Assembly (NCBI RefSeq): GCF_018403285.1
Contig: NZ_BOSJ01000025.1
Location: 1 to 50,946, forward strand
Length of the DNA stretch: 50,946 nt
Direction: 5' to 3'
DNA from: Paenibacillus sp. J45TS6
Lineage (GTDB): Bacteria > Bacillota > Bacilli > Paenibacillales > Paenibacillaceae
Made by a program: the position numbers and the translations under genes. A model generated the notes under the pieces. That model was not told the DNA's origin and searched no databases. It was given only the letters and a program-made list of their open reading frames with translations. Positions 19,323 to 27,073 of this stretch are shown here, piece by piece. The stretch's first letter is position 1, and the number at the start of each line of letters is the position of its first letter.

Positions 19323-19688
19323 TCACTTTTTCTCGGATAGCCAAAGAGCAAGGTTGGCAATTTCTTCATCTGAAAGTTGTCCTTCAAAAGCAGGCATTTT
19401 GCCTCCGCCTTTACCCTTACTAATCGTTTTATAAAGCTGCTCGGCATTGGATTCAGCACCCACTTTTTGCAAGGAAGGACCTACGCCTCCTTCAAGCTGG
19501 TTTCCATGACAAGAGATACAGCTTCCTTTAGCTTTTTCCTCAGCACTTGCAGCGTCCAGAGTTACCTGGGGCATAACGGGTCCGGCTTCCTCTGCCATCT
19601 CTTGTTCTCTTCCTTCTACCGTAAACATTAACACGAGGGCAAAAGCGCAAGCGAAGAAAAACAAACCGCTCATGATCCATTTCTTCAT
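19323..19688 (-). CDS. Membrane-anchored small cytochrome c (CccA/c550-like)
   Basis: This c-type cytochrome carries electrons on the outer face of the membrane, usually to a terminal oxidase. The protein is 121 aa: one N-terminal membrane anchor (about 4-22, WIMSGLFFFACAFALVLMF), a linker, and a class I cytochrome c domain with the haem motif C57-I-S-C60-H61 and the likely axial Met98 in GGGKMPAFEG. The tail LSDEEIANLALWLSEKK is the usual final helix. Start ATG 19688 has AGGAGG 9 bases upstream. It stands alone. Confidence 0.93.
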   Translation of the reverse strand: MKKWIMSGLFFFACAFALVLMFTVEGREQEMAEEAGPVMPQVTLDAASAEEKAKGSCISCHGNQLEGGVGPSLQKVGAESNAEQLYKTISKGKGGGKMPAFEGQLSDEEIANLALWLSEKK

Positions 19689-19810
19689 TTGTAGTGTCCT
19701 CCTACTATGTACATTCCTTATTTCATTATAATGTAACCGGCTTCAGGTTCATAGTATTTTATGGTAAATATTTAAACAAAAGCGAGAATAAGTAAACAAA
19801 GCTAAATATG

Positions 19811-20305
19811 TCATGTTTTTTTGTAAATCATGCAATGGAACAATTGAGTTCCTTCCGGGGTTAGCCGCTCATAGGTATCATCAATGACAAACCCGGCTTT
19901 TTCGTATGATCGGATGGCCCTCGTATTCCAGGTCAGTACTTCCAAATCAATGATATGACTTGAATTCCTTTTTCGAGCCTCATGTACAATAGAAGACACA
20001 AAGGCTTGGCCGTAACCATTGCCACACAAAGAGGGCCGCATACCTAAACCGAGGCGAGTGACTCCTTCCATAGGAAAAAGTTGAGCAAAACCACATAGCG
20101 CAGGCATCTCTTGATCCCTTACTACAGATACATATTGCTGAGCTCTTAGCACGGGGTCTCCAAACTCAATCTCTAAAGCTTTCATCTGATCCCAAGGCAG
20201 CCAGCCGTATATATTATAGGGAGGGTCGTACTTCCAGGTACTAATCTCCGCAGCTTGCTCTTCGGTCATCGGCATGACTCGGAAAATAGGGGTCGCCTGT
20301 GTCAT
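19811..20305 (-). CDS. GNAT family N-acetyltransferase
   Basis: This is a probable acetyl-CoA-dependent N-acetyltransferase of 164 aa. The GNAT core is seen in LGLGMRPSLCGNGYGQAFVS (acetyl-CoA-binding motif A, with a variant R/Q-x-x-G-x-G/A as LCGNGYG) and in LEVLTWNTRAIRSYEKAGFV (motif B). The N-terminus (FRVMPMTEEQAAEISTWKYD) is like acetyltransferases of small molecules or peptides. Start ATG 20305 with AAGGAGTG upstream. Substrate cannot be told; it is monocistronic. Confidence 0.88.
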   Translation of the reverse strand: MTQATPIFRVMPMTEEQAAEISTWKYDPPYNIYGWLPWDQMKALEIEFGDPVLRAQQYVSVVRDQEMPALCGFAQLFPMEGVTRLGLGMRPSLCGNGYGQAFVSSIVHEARKRNSSHIIDLEVLTWNTRAIRSYEKAGFVIDDTYERLTPEGTQLFHCMIYKKT

Positions 20306-20389
20306 AGGATCACTCCTTTATCTAAAATTTATCTTTCCTAACACTCTACAGGGTAAGAGAGAGGCAAGGAAAGCGATGGTGTGTAGTAG

Positions 20390-20447
20390 GAAAAATAAAA
20401 AACTCGAACCTCATTACTTTTTTAAAAAAAGTAGTCAAGGTCGAGTT
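20390..20447 (-). terminator. Terminator of the NlpC/P60 gene
   Basis: A long inverted repeat of about 23 bp per arm (AACTCGA... at 20401 against ...TCGAGTT at 20447, with a few mismatches) has TTTTTTA running out on the minus strand. Its length exceeds a typical terminator. Confidence 0.85.
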
Positions 20448-20471
20448 CTTAGGGTAATGATATAAGAAATA

Positions 20472-20939
20472 TTAGTCAAGAGTAGCTGTTTCAAATTGTT
20501 CTGTACTCATAATTCGCTTTGCACCTACATAACGCTTTGCATAGTAGCTTTCGTCTAGCTTACTGATGGTCACACCTTTAGAGGAAGAAGCATGTGCAAA
20601 CTTACCGTCTCCAACAAAAATACCTACATGGGATACCCCTTTACCGCTGGTGTTAAAGAATACAAGATCGCCCGTTCTAATATCAGAACGAGAGACTTCT
20701 TTACCCATGTTGAATTGTGAACCGGATTGTCTTGGTAATTCAATCCCAAGCTTCTCGAATACATACATCGTGAAACCAGAACAATCAAAACCACTGAGTG
20801 TAGTTCCGCCGTATTTATAATCTGTTCCCTGAACGCTTTCAATTACCTTGTCCATTTTGGAGTCAGCAAATGCACTCCCTGTTCCAATGGATAATGCGAT
20901 TGCTAGGCTTAGCGCTGCAGCAGTTAATGTCTTTTTCAA
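20472..20939 (-). CDS. Secreted NlpC/P60 peptidoglycan endopeptidase
   Basis: This cell-wall hydrolase of 155 aa cuts peptide stems (typically D-gamma-Glu-diaminopimelate). A Sec signal peptide (1-25, LTAAALSLAIALSIGTGSAFA) is followed directly by the NlpC/P60 domain with catalytic Cys53 in FDCSGFTMYVF, His104 in SHVGIFVGDG and a polar third residue at His116. There is no LysM, SH3 or SLH cell-wall-binding domain, so it is a minimal form. Start is TTG 20939 with AAGGAG 10 bases upstream. A ydaO-type cyclic-di-AMP riboswitch precedes it, so its expression should fall when c-di-AMP is high. Confidence 0.94.
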   Translation of the reverse strand: MKKTLTAAALSLAIALSIGTGSAFADSKMDKVIESVQGTDYKYGGTTLSGFDCSGFTMYVFEKLGIELPRQSGSQFNMGKEVSRSDIRTGDLVFFNTSGKGVSHVGIFVGDGKFAHASSSKGVTISKLDESYYAKRYVGAKRIMSTEQFETATLD

Positions 20940-20954
20940 AAAAATAAACTCCTT

Positions 20955-21078
20955 CCAATGCCTGCGAGGTTAGCTTAAGGATTCGGTAGAAGGTTCCCCT
21001 ATGACCACTCTGTTGCGAGATCAATTCACCCGTAATATGGTTCCCCCGCTTCCCAGGTACCAGGAATTTGGCGTATCT
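20955..21078 (-). ncRNA. Cyclic-di-AMP riboswitch (ydaO/yuaA)
   Basis: Read on the minus strand, the leader of the NlpC/P60 gene carries the ydaO signatures in order: GGGAAGCGGGGGAACCA, then GGGTGAATTGATC, ATAGGGGAACCTTC, and ACCGAATCCTTAAGC with TAACCTCGCAGGC near the 3' end. ydaO riboswitches sense c-di-AMP and typically turn off cell-wall hydrolase and K+ transport genes. The boundaries are approximate, and the 5' limit could extend to about 21105. The downstream expression platform is short, lying right before the ribosome site. Confidence 0.85.
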
Positions 21079-21255
21079 GATGATATGTACCTGTGAAGAC
21101 GTATGTATTTCCAATTTATAAAACAATCAAATAATTATGTAATAAAAGCTTGATCAATTTAGTTACAATAGATTACAAAGTTGTCACAAGATGTTCTGGG
21201 CTTATTGTAACAGAATATGTGTAAATTTGGCAATCATTTTCAAGGGAAAAATACA

Positions 21256-21291
21256 AAATAAGCCTGACTCATACGATAATGAGCTAGGCTT
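21256..21291 (-). terminator. Terminator of the M1 peptidase/membrane protein operon
   Basis: AAGCCT and AGGCTT with inner CTCAT/ATGAG pairing form a stem-loop; on the minus strand it is followed by ATTTTGTATTTTT. Confidence 0.8.
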
Positions 21292-21322
21292 ATCTTTTTG
21301 TAAGAGGTAATTGATGCTAACT

Positions 21323-22153
21323 TTAGGAGTTATCAGAGCTGCTTTTTGAATACCAGAGACTGAAGTGAGCACTGATTTTCCACACATTCATAATGGATCG
21401 AATGAGATGATAGGATTGCTGTAGAATTAGAGCTAGAAGTCCCGTCCAAATGAATGAAACGGCTGTGAATGAACCAAATATGGCTAGCGTAATGAAACCG
21501 AGCAATAGGGAGACCAAGGCTACTGGAACGGCATACCGGATACAGATCCATATCGACACTGATCCGCTGCGTTTCCCAATGAGTCCAATTTGACAGTAGA
21601 GCAGCAGCTGCTTTATTGCATAGCCGTAGATCATCCATAAGAGAAGGTAAGGAATAACTTTGGTAAGAACAGACAGATTATAAATAGCTGTAATAAGATT
21701 TGGGAGAATAACTGGAACAATCCAGTAAGCAGGGATGAGTAATAGTATGACCTCTATAAAATAGAAGAGAGATGTTTTTTTCCAGTGTTGCTTAATGCCT
21801 TGAAAGAAAGCCAGACCTTTTGCTGTATTCCCTTGTTCATGAAGACTGTGAAGTAAACCTGCCCGAATGAGCGGGGTCATTAGCATTCGAATGAGGAACA
21901 TAAGGAATAGCAGCCAGGCGTACTGATGAACTAGCGGGCTTACCGATAAACTAAGCTGACCTTCCATCCAAAACAGCACCTTACTGAGCTCATGAGGCGG
22001 AGGATCCGGATAGCGCATCAACAGAGGAACCACAGCAGAAGAAACAATCTTATAAAGAAACATTCCCCAGACCAGCTGGTATATAAAAAGAAACAATACG
22101 ACAAAATAATGCTCTCTCATAGATTTGAATCCTTCTGATACATAAACTTTCAT
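21323..22153 (-). CDS. Multi-pass membrane protein of unknown function
   Basis: I do not recognise the family. The protein is 276 aa with about six hydrophobic segments (for example FVVLFLFIYQLVWGMFLY, AWLLFLMFLIRMLMTPLI, VALVSLLLGFITLAIFGSF) and short basic loops. I start at ATG 22153 behind GAGG; the 14-residue longer frame overlaps the upstream peptidase. It begins 10 bases past the peptidase stop and is probably translated from the same mRNA, so the two may work together at the membrane. Confidence 0.8.
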   Translation of the reverse strand: MKVYVSEGFKSMREHYFVVLFLFIYQLVWGMFLYKIVSSAVVPLLMRYPDPPPHELSKVLFWMEGQLSLSVSPLVHQYAWLLFLMFLIRMLMTPLIRAGLLHSLHEQGNTAKGLAFFQGIKQHWKKTSLFYFIEVILLLIPAYWIVPVILPNLITAIYNLSVLTKVIPYLLLWMIYGYAIKQLLLYCQIGLIGKRSGSVSIWICIRYAVPVALVSLLLGFITLAIFGSFTAVSFIWTGLLALILQQSYHLIRSIMNVWKISAHFSLWYSKSSSDNS

Positions 22154-22163
22154 CGACTCCACC

Positions 22164-24143
22164 TCACCATGACAGACTTCCAAGCAGGGTTTCAATCAGT
22201 TTCGTAATACTGATATTAAACCGAGTCTGTATTTCTTCTTCTACTTCAGCGCTCATATAGTTATTAATATGCTTGTTCTCAATGGCGATCGAGTAGGAAG
22301 GGTCTACCATGACCCATTCTATAGGTTCCTTATACGTAAGATTGTAGATAACATTTGCATCCTTGCCGTCCCATTCCTTGCGAATCATATGACCGTCTTT
22401 AAAGGCAAACACTACTGGGATTTCGGCGTAGTCTCCTGCTTTCTTAGTCAATTTTACAGTTGAGATATAGTTCGATTCCGTTTCTGTGCTTTGATCCTTA
22501 ACTTGAATCGAGTCTACGGCAAAGTCAGCCATCATGTTGCTGTATACATATTGATCAAAGAAAGTAGCCCATGATTTGCGGGTGACTTGTTCTACAACGG
22601 TCTGGAAATCTTTCGTCGTTGGATGTTTAAAACGGTACTTGGCAGCATAGGCAGACATTACTTTGTCCATTTTTTTGATGCCGATTTGCTGCTCAATGGC
22701 TCGCAAGATGAGTTTGCCGCGAGTGTATACATTTTCTGCATAATGCTGCTGCGAATCATATTTCCATGCTTCCTGCGTGAGGGAGGCAGGAGAGGTAATA
22801 TAACCAGACTGCAAAGGGATGTTGGGTGAAAGACCGTATTCTTGTTCCATTAAGCGTTCCTCAGCATAGGAGGTGAAGGCCTCATCAAGCCATGCTTCTT
22901 CAAATTCATTACTTGCGATCATGCCATAGAAGTACTGATGTCCAATTTCATGAATGACGGTTCGCTCCAGCTCATAACCAGGCGATGTTTCATCTGCGCC
23001 AAAGGCGGTAATCAAGGTAGGATACTCCATTCCGCCGGCTCCATTTCCTGCTTTGGGAGGCACTACGATGGATAATGTGGAATACGGGTACTTTCCGTAC
23101 CATTTGCTAAAATTGGATAGTGCCGATTTAGCTGCATACAAGTAGCGATCTTTAAGATCAGCATGAGCAGGGTCTAGAAAAAGCTTAATTCGGACTCCAG
23201 GTACATTTGGTGCAGAGAATGGTTCTTCTACAACCACAAAGTCGGGGGAAGCGGCCCAAGCAAAGTCATGAACATCATCAGCATAGAATTGATAAATACG
23301 CTGATCGTTCTGTTTATAATAAGGTTTGGTTGGGAAACCGGTTGCTGCTACGGTATAATTAGCAGGTACCGCGATGCGTACACTATAAATCCCAAAGTCT
23401 GAGTAAAATTCGGAATTACCGTGATATTGATGTAAATTCCAGCCTTCAGTCTTTCGGTTGCGTGTTCCGACTGGTTCATAGACACTTAGTTTGGGAAACC
23501 ATTGGCCTGCCATAACGAAGTTATCTGCTGTCCCCATCCGGGCAAAGATCCGGGGCATATCAACTTCAAAGGACATATGGAGGGTGATGGATTCTCCCCC
23601 TTTTACAGGCTTGGGCAAACGGACCTTGACCAGACTCTTATCATGTATATTTCCGTCATCGGGTTGTACATATTGAATGCGATGGAGGAGAGAAAGACCG
23701 TCTGGTGTTTTAATTTCCGTAAGTTTCATAGAGCCGTAACCATCTTTCGGCATCGCATCTCCTCTGAGTTTGCCTCCTGATTCTTTCATAAAGGTTGTCT
23801 CATCTGAGGCAAATGCATTGGGGTACAAATGAAAATAAAGCTCGCTCACCGTTTTTTTACCTGGATGAGTCCATGTCAAGGTAGAAGTACCTTTAAGGAC
23901 ATGGTCTTCTGTTAGTTGAACATCAATGTGATATTCAACTACTCGGTCACTAAGCACCTCGGCAAGCGGTGTCTGTACAATTCCCTCTGTGGGCGCAGGC
24001 ACTGGGGCATTTATATTGCCCGGTATCGGCGCAAGGGCAGATTGCGTAGATGGAGCTTGGCTTAAACTGAGCAGCAGTGTGCCGCCGAGAACACAAATAG
24101 CAAGAACAGAGGATAGAATAATTTTCGCGCGAACTGGGGTCAT
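22164..24143 (-). CDS. M1-family zinc metallopeptidase, membrane-anchored
   Basis: This gluzincin aminopeptidase-like protein has 659 aa. The N-terminus has an uncleaved or signal-anchor helix (about 6-28, IILSSVLAICVLGGTLLLSL), placing the enzyme outside the cell. The catalytic zinc site is H398-E-I-G-H402 with the third ligand E421 in EAWLDEAFTSYAEE, the exact HExxH-x18-E spacing. GNGAGGMEYPTL upstream replaces the classical GxMEN exopeptidase motif with GGMEY, so substrate binding may differ from standard aminopeptidases. Start ATG 24143 has GGGAGG 10 bases upstream. It leads a two-gene operon with the membrane protein. Confidence 0.92.
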   Translation of the reverse strand: MTPVRAKIILSSVLAICVLGGTLLLSLSQAPSTQSALAPIPGNINAPVPAPTEGIVQTPLAEVLSDRVVEYHIDVQLTEDHVLKGTSTLTWTHPGKKTVSELYFHLYPNAFASDETTFMKESGGKLRGDAMPKDGYGSMKLTEIKTPDGLSLLHRIQYVQPDDGNIHDKSLVKVRLPKPVKGGESITLHMSFEVDMPRIFARMGTADNFVMAGQWFPKLSVYEPVGTRNRKTEGWNLHQYHGNSEFYSDFGIYSVRIAVPANYTVAATGFPTKPYYKQNDQRIYQFYADDVHDFAWAASPDFVVVEEPFSAPNVPGVRIKLFLDPAHADLKDRYLYAAKSALSNFSKWYGKYPYSTLSIVVPPKAGNGAGGMEYPTLITAFGADETSPGYELERTVIHEIGHQYFYGMIASNEFEEAWLDEAFTSYAEERLMEQEYGLSPNIPLQSGYITSPASLTQEAWKYDSQQHYAENVYTRGKLILRAIEQQIGIKKMDKVMSAYAAKYRFKHPTTKDFQTVVEQVTRKSWATFFDQYVYSNMMADFAVDSIQVKDQSTETESNYISTVKLTKKAGDYAEIPVVFAFKDGHMIRKEWDGKDANVIYNLTYKEPIEWVMVDPSYSIAIENKHINNYMSAEVEEEIQTRFNISITKLIETLLGSLSW

Positions 24144-24246
24144 ACGTTAAATACCTCCCACTTGACAAGCATCTAAGGCATGTATATGTTTGCAAGCGGA
24201 GAAATATTAGTTAAAATATTGGTATCAACTTTTGGAGGCCATAAAA

Positions 24247-24756
24247 ATGGAGCAAAACGGACAAATTGGCAAGAAGCAGATTGCCTTAAATATTGTGAAT
24301 AGCAAGAGTAAGCATAAAGGTTTCGGTTCAGGTTCGATTGATTTGAATAATGTTTCTCCTGTTATCATTGATGGAGGCGTTGCCACCATTGATATTGGTG
24401 CGATGCATGCAAAGAGTAAGGTAGAACGCGGCATTAAATTTTCTACGGAAAAAGCAGATGTACCGAATGGCCGGCAAGTGTGGTTAGTATGGGTAGCGGT
24501 AGATCGCACTGCGGAAGGTCAGATGTATGCCGGAGCAACAGCATGTGAGATGTTGATCGATACGGAAGCAAAACGCGGCTGGAAGATTCTCGCTGACCAT
24601 GTAAACAAAATGGATTATGCAATGAAGCGTCGTATCATGTTAGATGAGCTAGGAAATGAAGATAAGGCAGCATTAAAGCATCTGCTTATTTCTCATAATG
24701 AAAACTGGTGGAATGCAGCTCCAGATGAGCTCAAACAGGCATTAGAGACGAACTAA
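24247..24756 (+). CDS. ywhD: YwhD family protein
   Basis: This is a 169-aa cytoplasmic protein of unknown function, conserved in Bacillales. I recognise the family from GQIGKKQIALNIVNSKSKHK, GVATIDIGAMHAKSKVERGI and the WLVWVAVDRT strand, and from context: in Bacillus ywhD lies by pbpG, speE and speB, as here. Start ATG 24247 follows GGAGG by 8 bases; five extra codons upstream belong to the leader. No catalytic motif is evident. It is convergent with the PBP gene and shares its terminator. Confidence 0.88.
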   Translation: MEQNGQIGKKQIALNIVNSKSKHKGFGSGSIDLNNVSPVIIDGGVATIDIGAMHAKSKVERGIKFSTEKADVPNGRQVWLVWVAVDRTAEGQMYAGATACEMLIDTEAKRGWKILADHVNKMDYAMKRRIMLDELGNEDKAALKHLLISHNENWWNAAPDELKQALETN

Positions 24757-24768
24757 ATGGTAACAAAA

Positions 24769-24803
24769 AAAGAGGGTTTCGGCGTTTAGCCGAAACCCTC
24801 TTT
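24769..24803. terminator. Bidirectional terminator between ywhD and pbpG
   Basis: AAAGAGGGTTTCGGC and GCCGAAACCCTCTTT form a perfect 15-bp stem with a 5-nt loop. Confidence 0.93.
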
Positions 24804-24834
24804 ATATTGTAATAATGAACAGCCCGATTGATCT

Positions 24835-26889
24835 TTAATTCGTCCACCAACGTTTGAAGTGATTCCACCAAGAATCATCTCGGTCATTTTGAATTTCTTC
24901 TTCTCCGTTTGAACCCGGTTCTGCTTCGTGTTCATCGCAGTATTCCGTAGGCTCTGTACCGCGGACAAACACTTCAAGTCTACGGCTTTCGCAGTTTTCC
25001 CCGGCAAGTTTTCCGGTAGAAGGGTCGATATAGACGCTAACCACTTCTTCAGGAACCGGGAATATTTTCGGTGGAACATTTTCGAGTGCTTTTTCCATAT
25101 ACTCTGCAAAAATAGGAGCGGCTCTTCGGCTTTCAGAAGTAGTAATCTCCTGATTATTATCATATCCTACCCATACCGCTGTTGATAATTCCGGTGTATA
25201 GCCTACAAGCCAAGCATCTGAGCTTGTGGTGCCTGTTTTTCCGGCAACCGGTCTCTTGATCTTATCTGCTACCCGGTGAGCTGTTCCCCCTGTATCAAAG
25301 ACACTTTCAAGCAGACTTGTTACTACATAAGCAGAAGCAGTGTCTACCACTTGTTCGGGTGTCTGTTCCGGCACTTTGTATACAATTCGGTCTGCTGCGT
25401 CCGTAATTTTCAGCACGGCTATAGGGGCATTTCGAAGTCCCTCATTAGCAAGAACTGAATAAGCGGAAGCCATCTCAAAAGGACTGACAGGCGATGTACC
25501 CAGCGCCAGCGATGGTACGGGATCAAGTGAACTCGTAATCCCCAGTTTTTTCGCCATTTCAATAATAGGGTCCGTTCCGATTTGCATAAGAGTACTCACC
25601 GCATAAATATTATCAGAGACGGCAATCGCTTTTCTCATATCAATGGGTCCAAGATATTTATCGCCAAAGTTTTTTGGCTCATACGTTTTACGATCATTAT
25701 CGTACTTGAACACAGTCGGTTTACTATCGAATTGTGAGATAGCTGTCATCTGTTTTGATGAAATGGCTGCCAAGTACATAATCGGTTTAAAAGAAGATGC
25801 AGGCTGCCTATTATCCGCCAGTGCATGGTTGTACTGACTGGAGTTATAGTCTGTTCCTCCCACCATGGCCTTCACATATCCATTTCTCGGATCAATGGAT
25901 ACCAAACCTACTTCAAGATCACTTTCATTATCCATTCCGTTAGCGATCGCTTCTTCAGCAGCTTCTTGCATCTGCATATCTAGGGTGGTGTATATGTTAA
26001 GACCGCCATGTTCTAATTTGGCTGAATCAATCCCCAGATCCTTAACAACTACGTTTCGAATATAGTCTCGGAAATAGGAAGCTTTTTCATTTGTCTTCGG
26101 CTGACTTTTCGGCTTGATATCAAGCATTTCATTATAAGCCTCATCAGCTTCCTCTTGCGTAATGGATCCGGTAGTGACCATTGAATTCAGTACAACCTTT
26201 TGCCGATCTTTCGCCTTCTTCATATTGTTGTAGGGAGAATAATAGGTCGGTCCTTTTGGAATACCAGCAAGCATTGCACTTTCTGCTAAATTTAAATCGG
26301 CTGCAGACTTGCCAAAATACATTTGTGCTGCAGATTCAATACCATAGGCGCCATGGCCGTAGTAGATTTCATTAAGATACATTTGTAAAATTTCATCTTT
26401 GGTGTACTTCATTTCAAGTTGTGCCGTGTATATGGCCTCTTTAATTTTACGGGACCACGTTTTTTCATGAGAAAGGTACAAGTTCCTTGCCAGCTGCTGT
26501 GTGATCGTACTAGCCCCTTGGGACATGTTCATCTCTTTTATATTTACAAGAATGGCACGAGCCACTCCTTTTAAATCAAACCCAAAATGAGAATAGAACT
26601 TTCGATCTTCTACCGAGATGGTAGCCTGGGTAAGATCGGGTGAGACTTGGTCTAACTTGACGGGAATTGAATCTTTCCCCTCGGGAGAGAATGTAGCAAT
26701 AACTTCACCATCTATATCAAAAAGCCTGGAGTTATGGTCATTATCTGCAAGAGGAAGACTAGTCGCATATAGATAGACAAGAAGTACAACAGCAAATATC
26801 AGACCCAGTACGGTTATTCCTGCTAACCACTTCAGAATCTTTTTGGTGCGAGAGTATTGCGGTTTTGACTGATCTGTAGATTCTGGCAT
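24835..26889 (-). CDS. pbpG: Class A penicillin-binding protein (PBP1A/2d type)
   Basis: This bifunctional peptidoglycan glycosyltransferase/transpeptidase has 684 aa. A cytoplasmic tail and one TM helix (about 19-42) precede a GT51 domain (about 70-240; catalytic Glu94 in ISVEDRKFYSHFGFD, QGASTITQQLARNLYL) and a transpeptidase domain with S365-S-F-K368, SDN (AVSDNIYAV) and KTG (VAGKTGTTSSDAW). A short acidic C-terminal tail follows. I start at ATG 26889 (AGGAG 9 bases upstream). The symbol rests on its place beside ywhD and speE; Bacillus pbpG is a forespore gene, and a sigma-G-like promoter is visible here. A vegetative PBP1A-type role is the alternative. Confidence 0.88.
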   Translation of the reverse strand: MPESTDQSKPQYSRTKKILKWLAGITVLGLIFAVVLLVYLYATSLPLADNDHNSRLFDIDGEVIATFSPEGKDSIPVKLDQVSPDLTQATISVEDRKFYSHFGFDLKGVARAILVNIKEMNMSQGASTITQQLARNLYLSHEKTWSRKIKEAIYTAQLEMKYTKDEILQMYLNEIYYGHGAYGIESAAQMYFGKSAADLNLAESAMLAGIPKGPTYYSPYNNMKKAKDRQKVVLNSMVTTGSITQEEADEAYNEMLDIKPKSQPKTNEKASYFRDYIRNVVVKDLGIDSAKLEHGGLNIYTTLDMQMQEAAEEAIANGMDNESDLEVGLVSIDPRNGYVKAMVGGTDYNSSQYNHALADNRQPASSFKPIMYLAAISSKQMTAISQFDSKPTVFKYDNDRKTYEPKNFGDKYLGPIDMRKAIAVSDNIYAVSTLMQIGTDPIIEMAKKLGITSSLDPVPSLALGTSPVSPFEMASAYSVLANEGLRNAPIAVLKITDAADRIVYKVPEQTPEQVVDTASAYVVTSLLESVFDTGGTAHRVADKIKRPVAGKTGTTSSDAWLVGYTPELSTAVWVGYDNNQEITTSESRRAAPIFAEYMEKALENVPPKIFPVPEEVVSVYIDPSTGKLAGENCESRRLEVFVRGTEPTEYCDEHEAEPGSNGEEEIQNDRDDSWWNHFKRWWTN

Positions 26890-26926
26890 CACATAGGTCT
26901 CCTTTCTAAAAAACTGCCTTATATTT

Positions 26927-26956
26927 CATTATGGGAATACAATTCATCCATTATTC
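26927..26956 (-). promoter_or_regulatory. Candidate sigma-G (forespore) promoter of pbpG
   Basis: On the minus strand GAATA (-35, consensus GHATR), an 18-nt spacer and CATAATG (-10, consensus CATWMTA, last base differing) are found, with the -10 about 38 bases before the start codon. Bacillus pbpG is controlled by sigma-F and sigma-G, which supports the call. I saw no better SigA promoter. Confidence 0.45.
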
Positions 26957-27073
26957 ACGATTTATACAGATTCTTTACACAGGTATTTAGGGTAAAGGTT
27001 AACATAAAGTCTAGTTCATGCTAACTCTGCTCTATGACTTTTCGATTCTTTACTTTACATAGGGGGTGTACTT

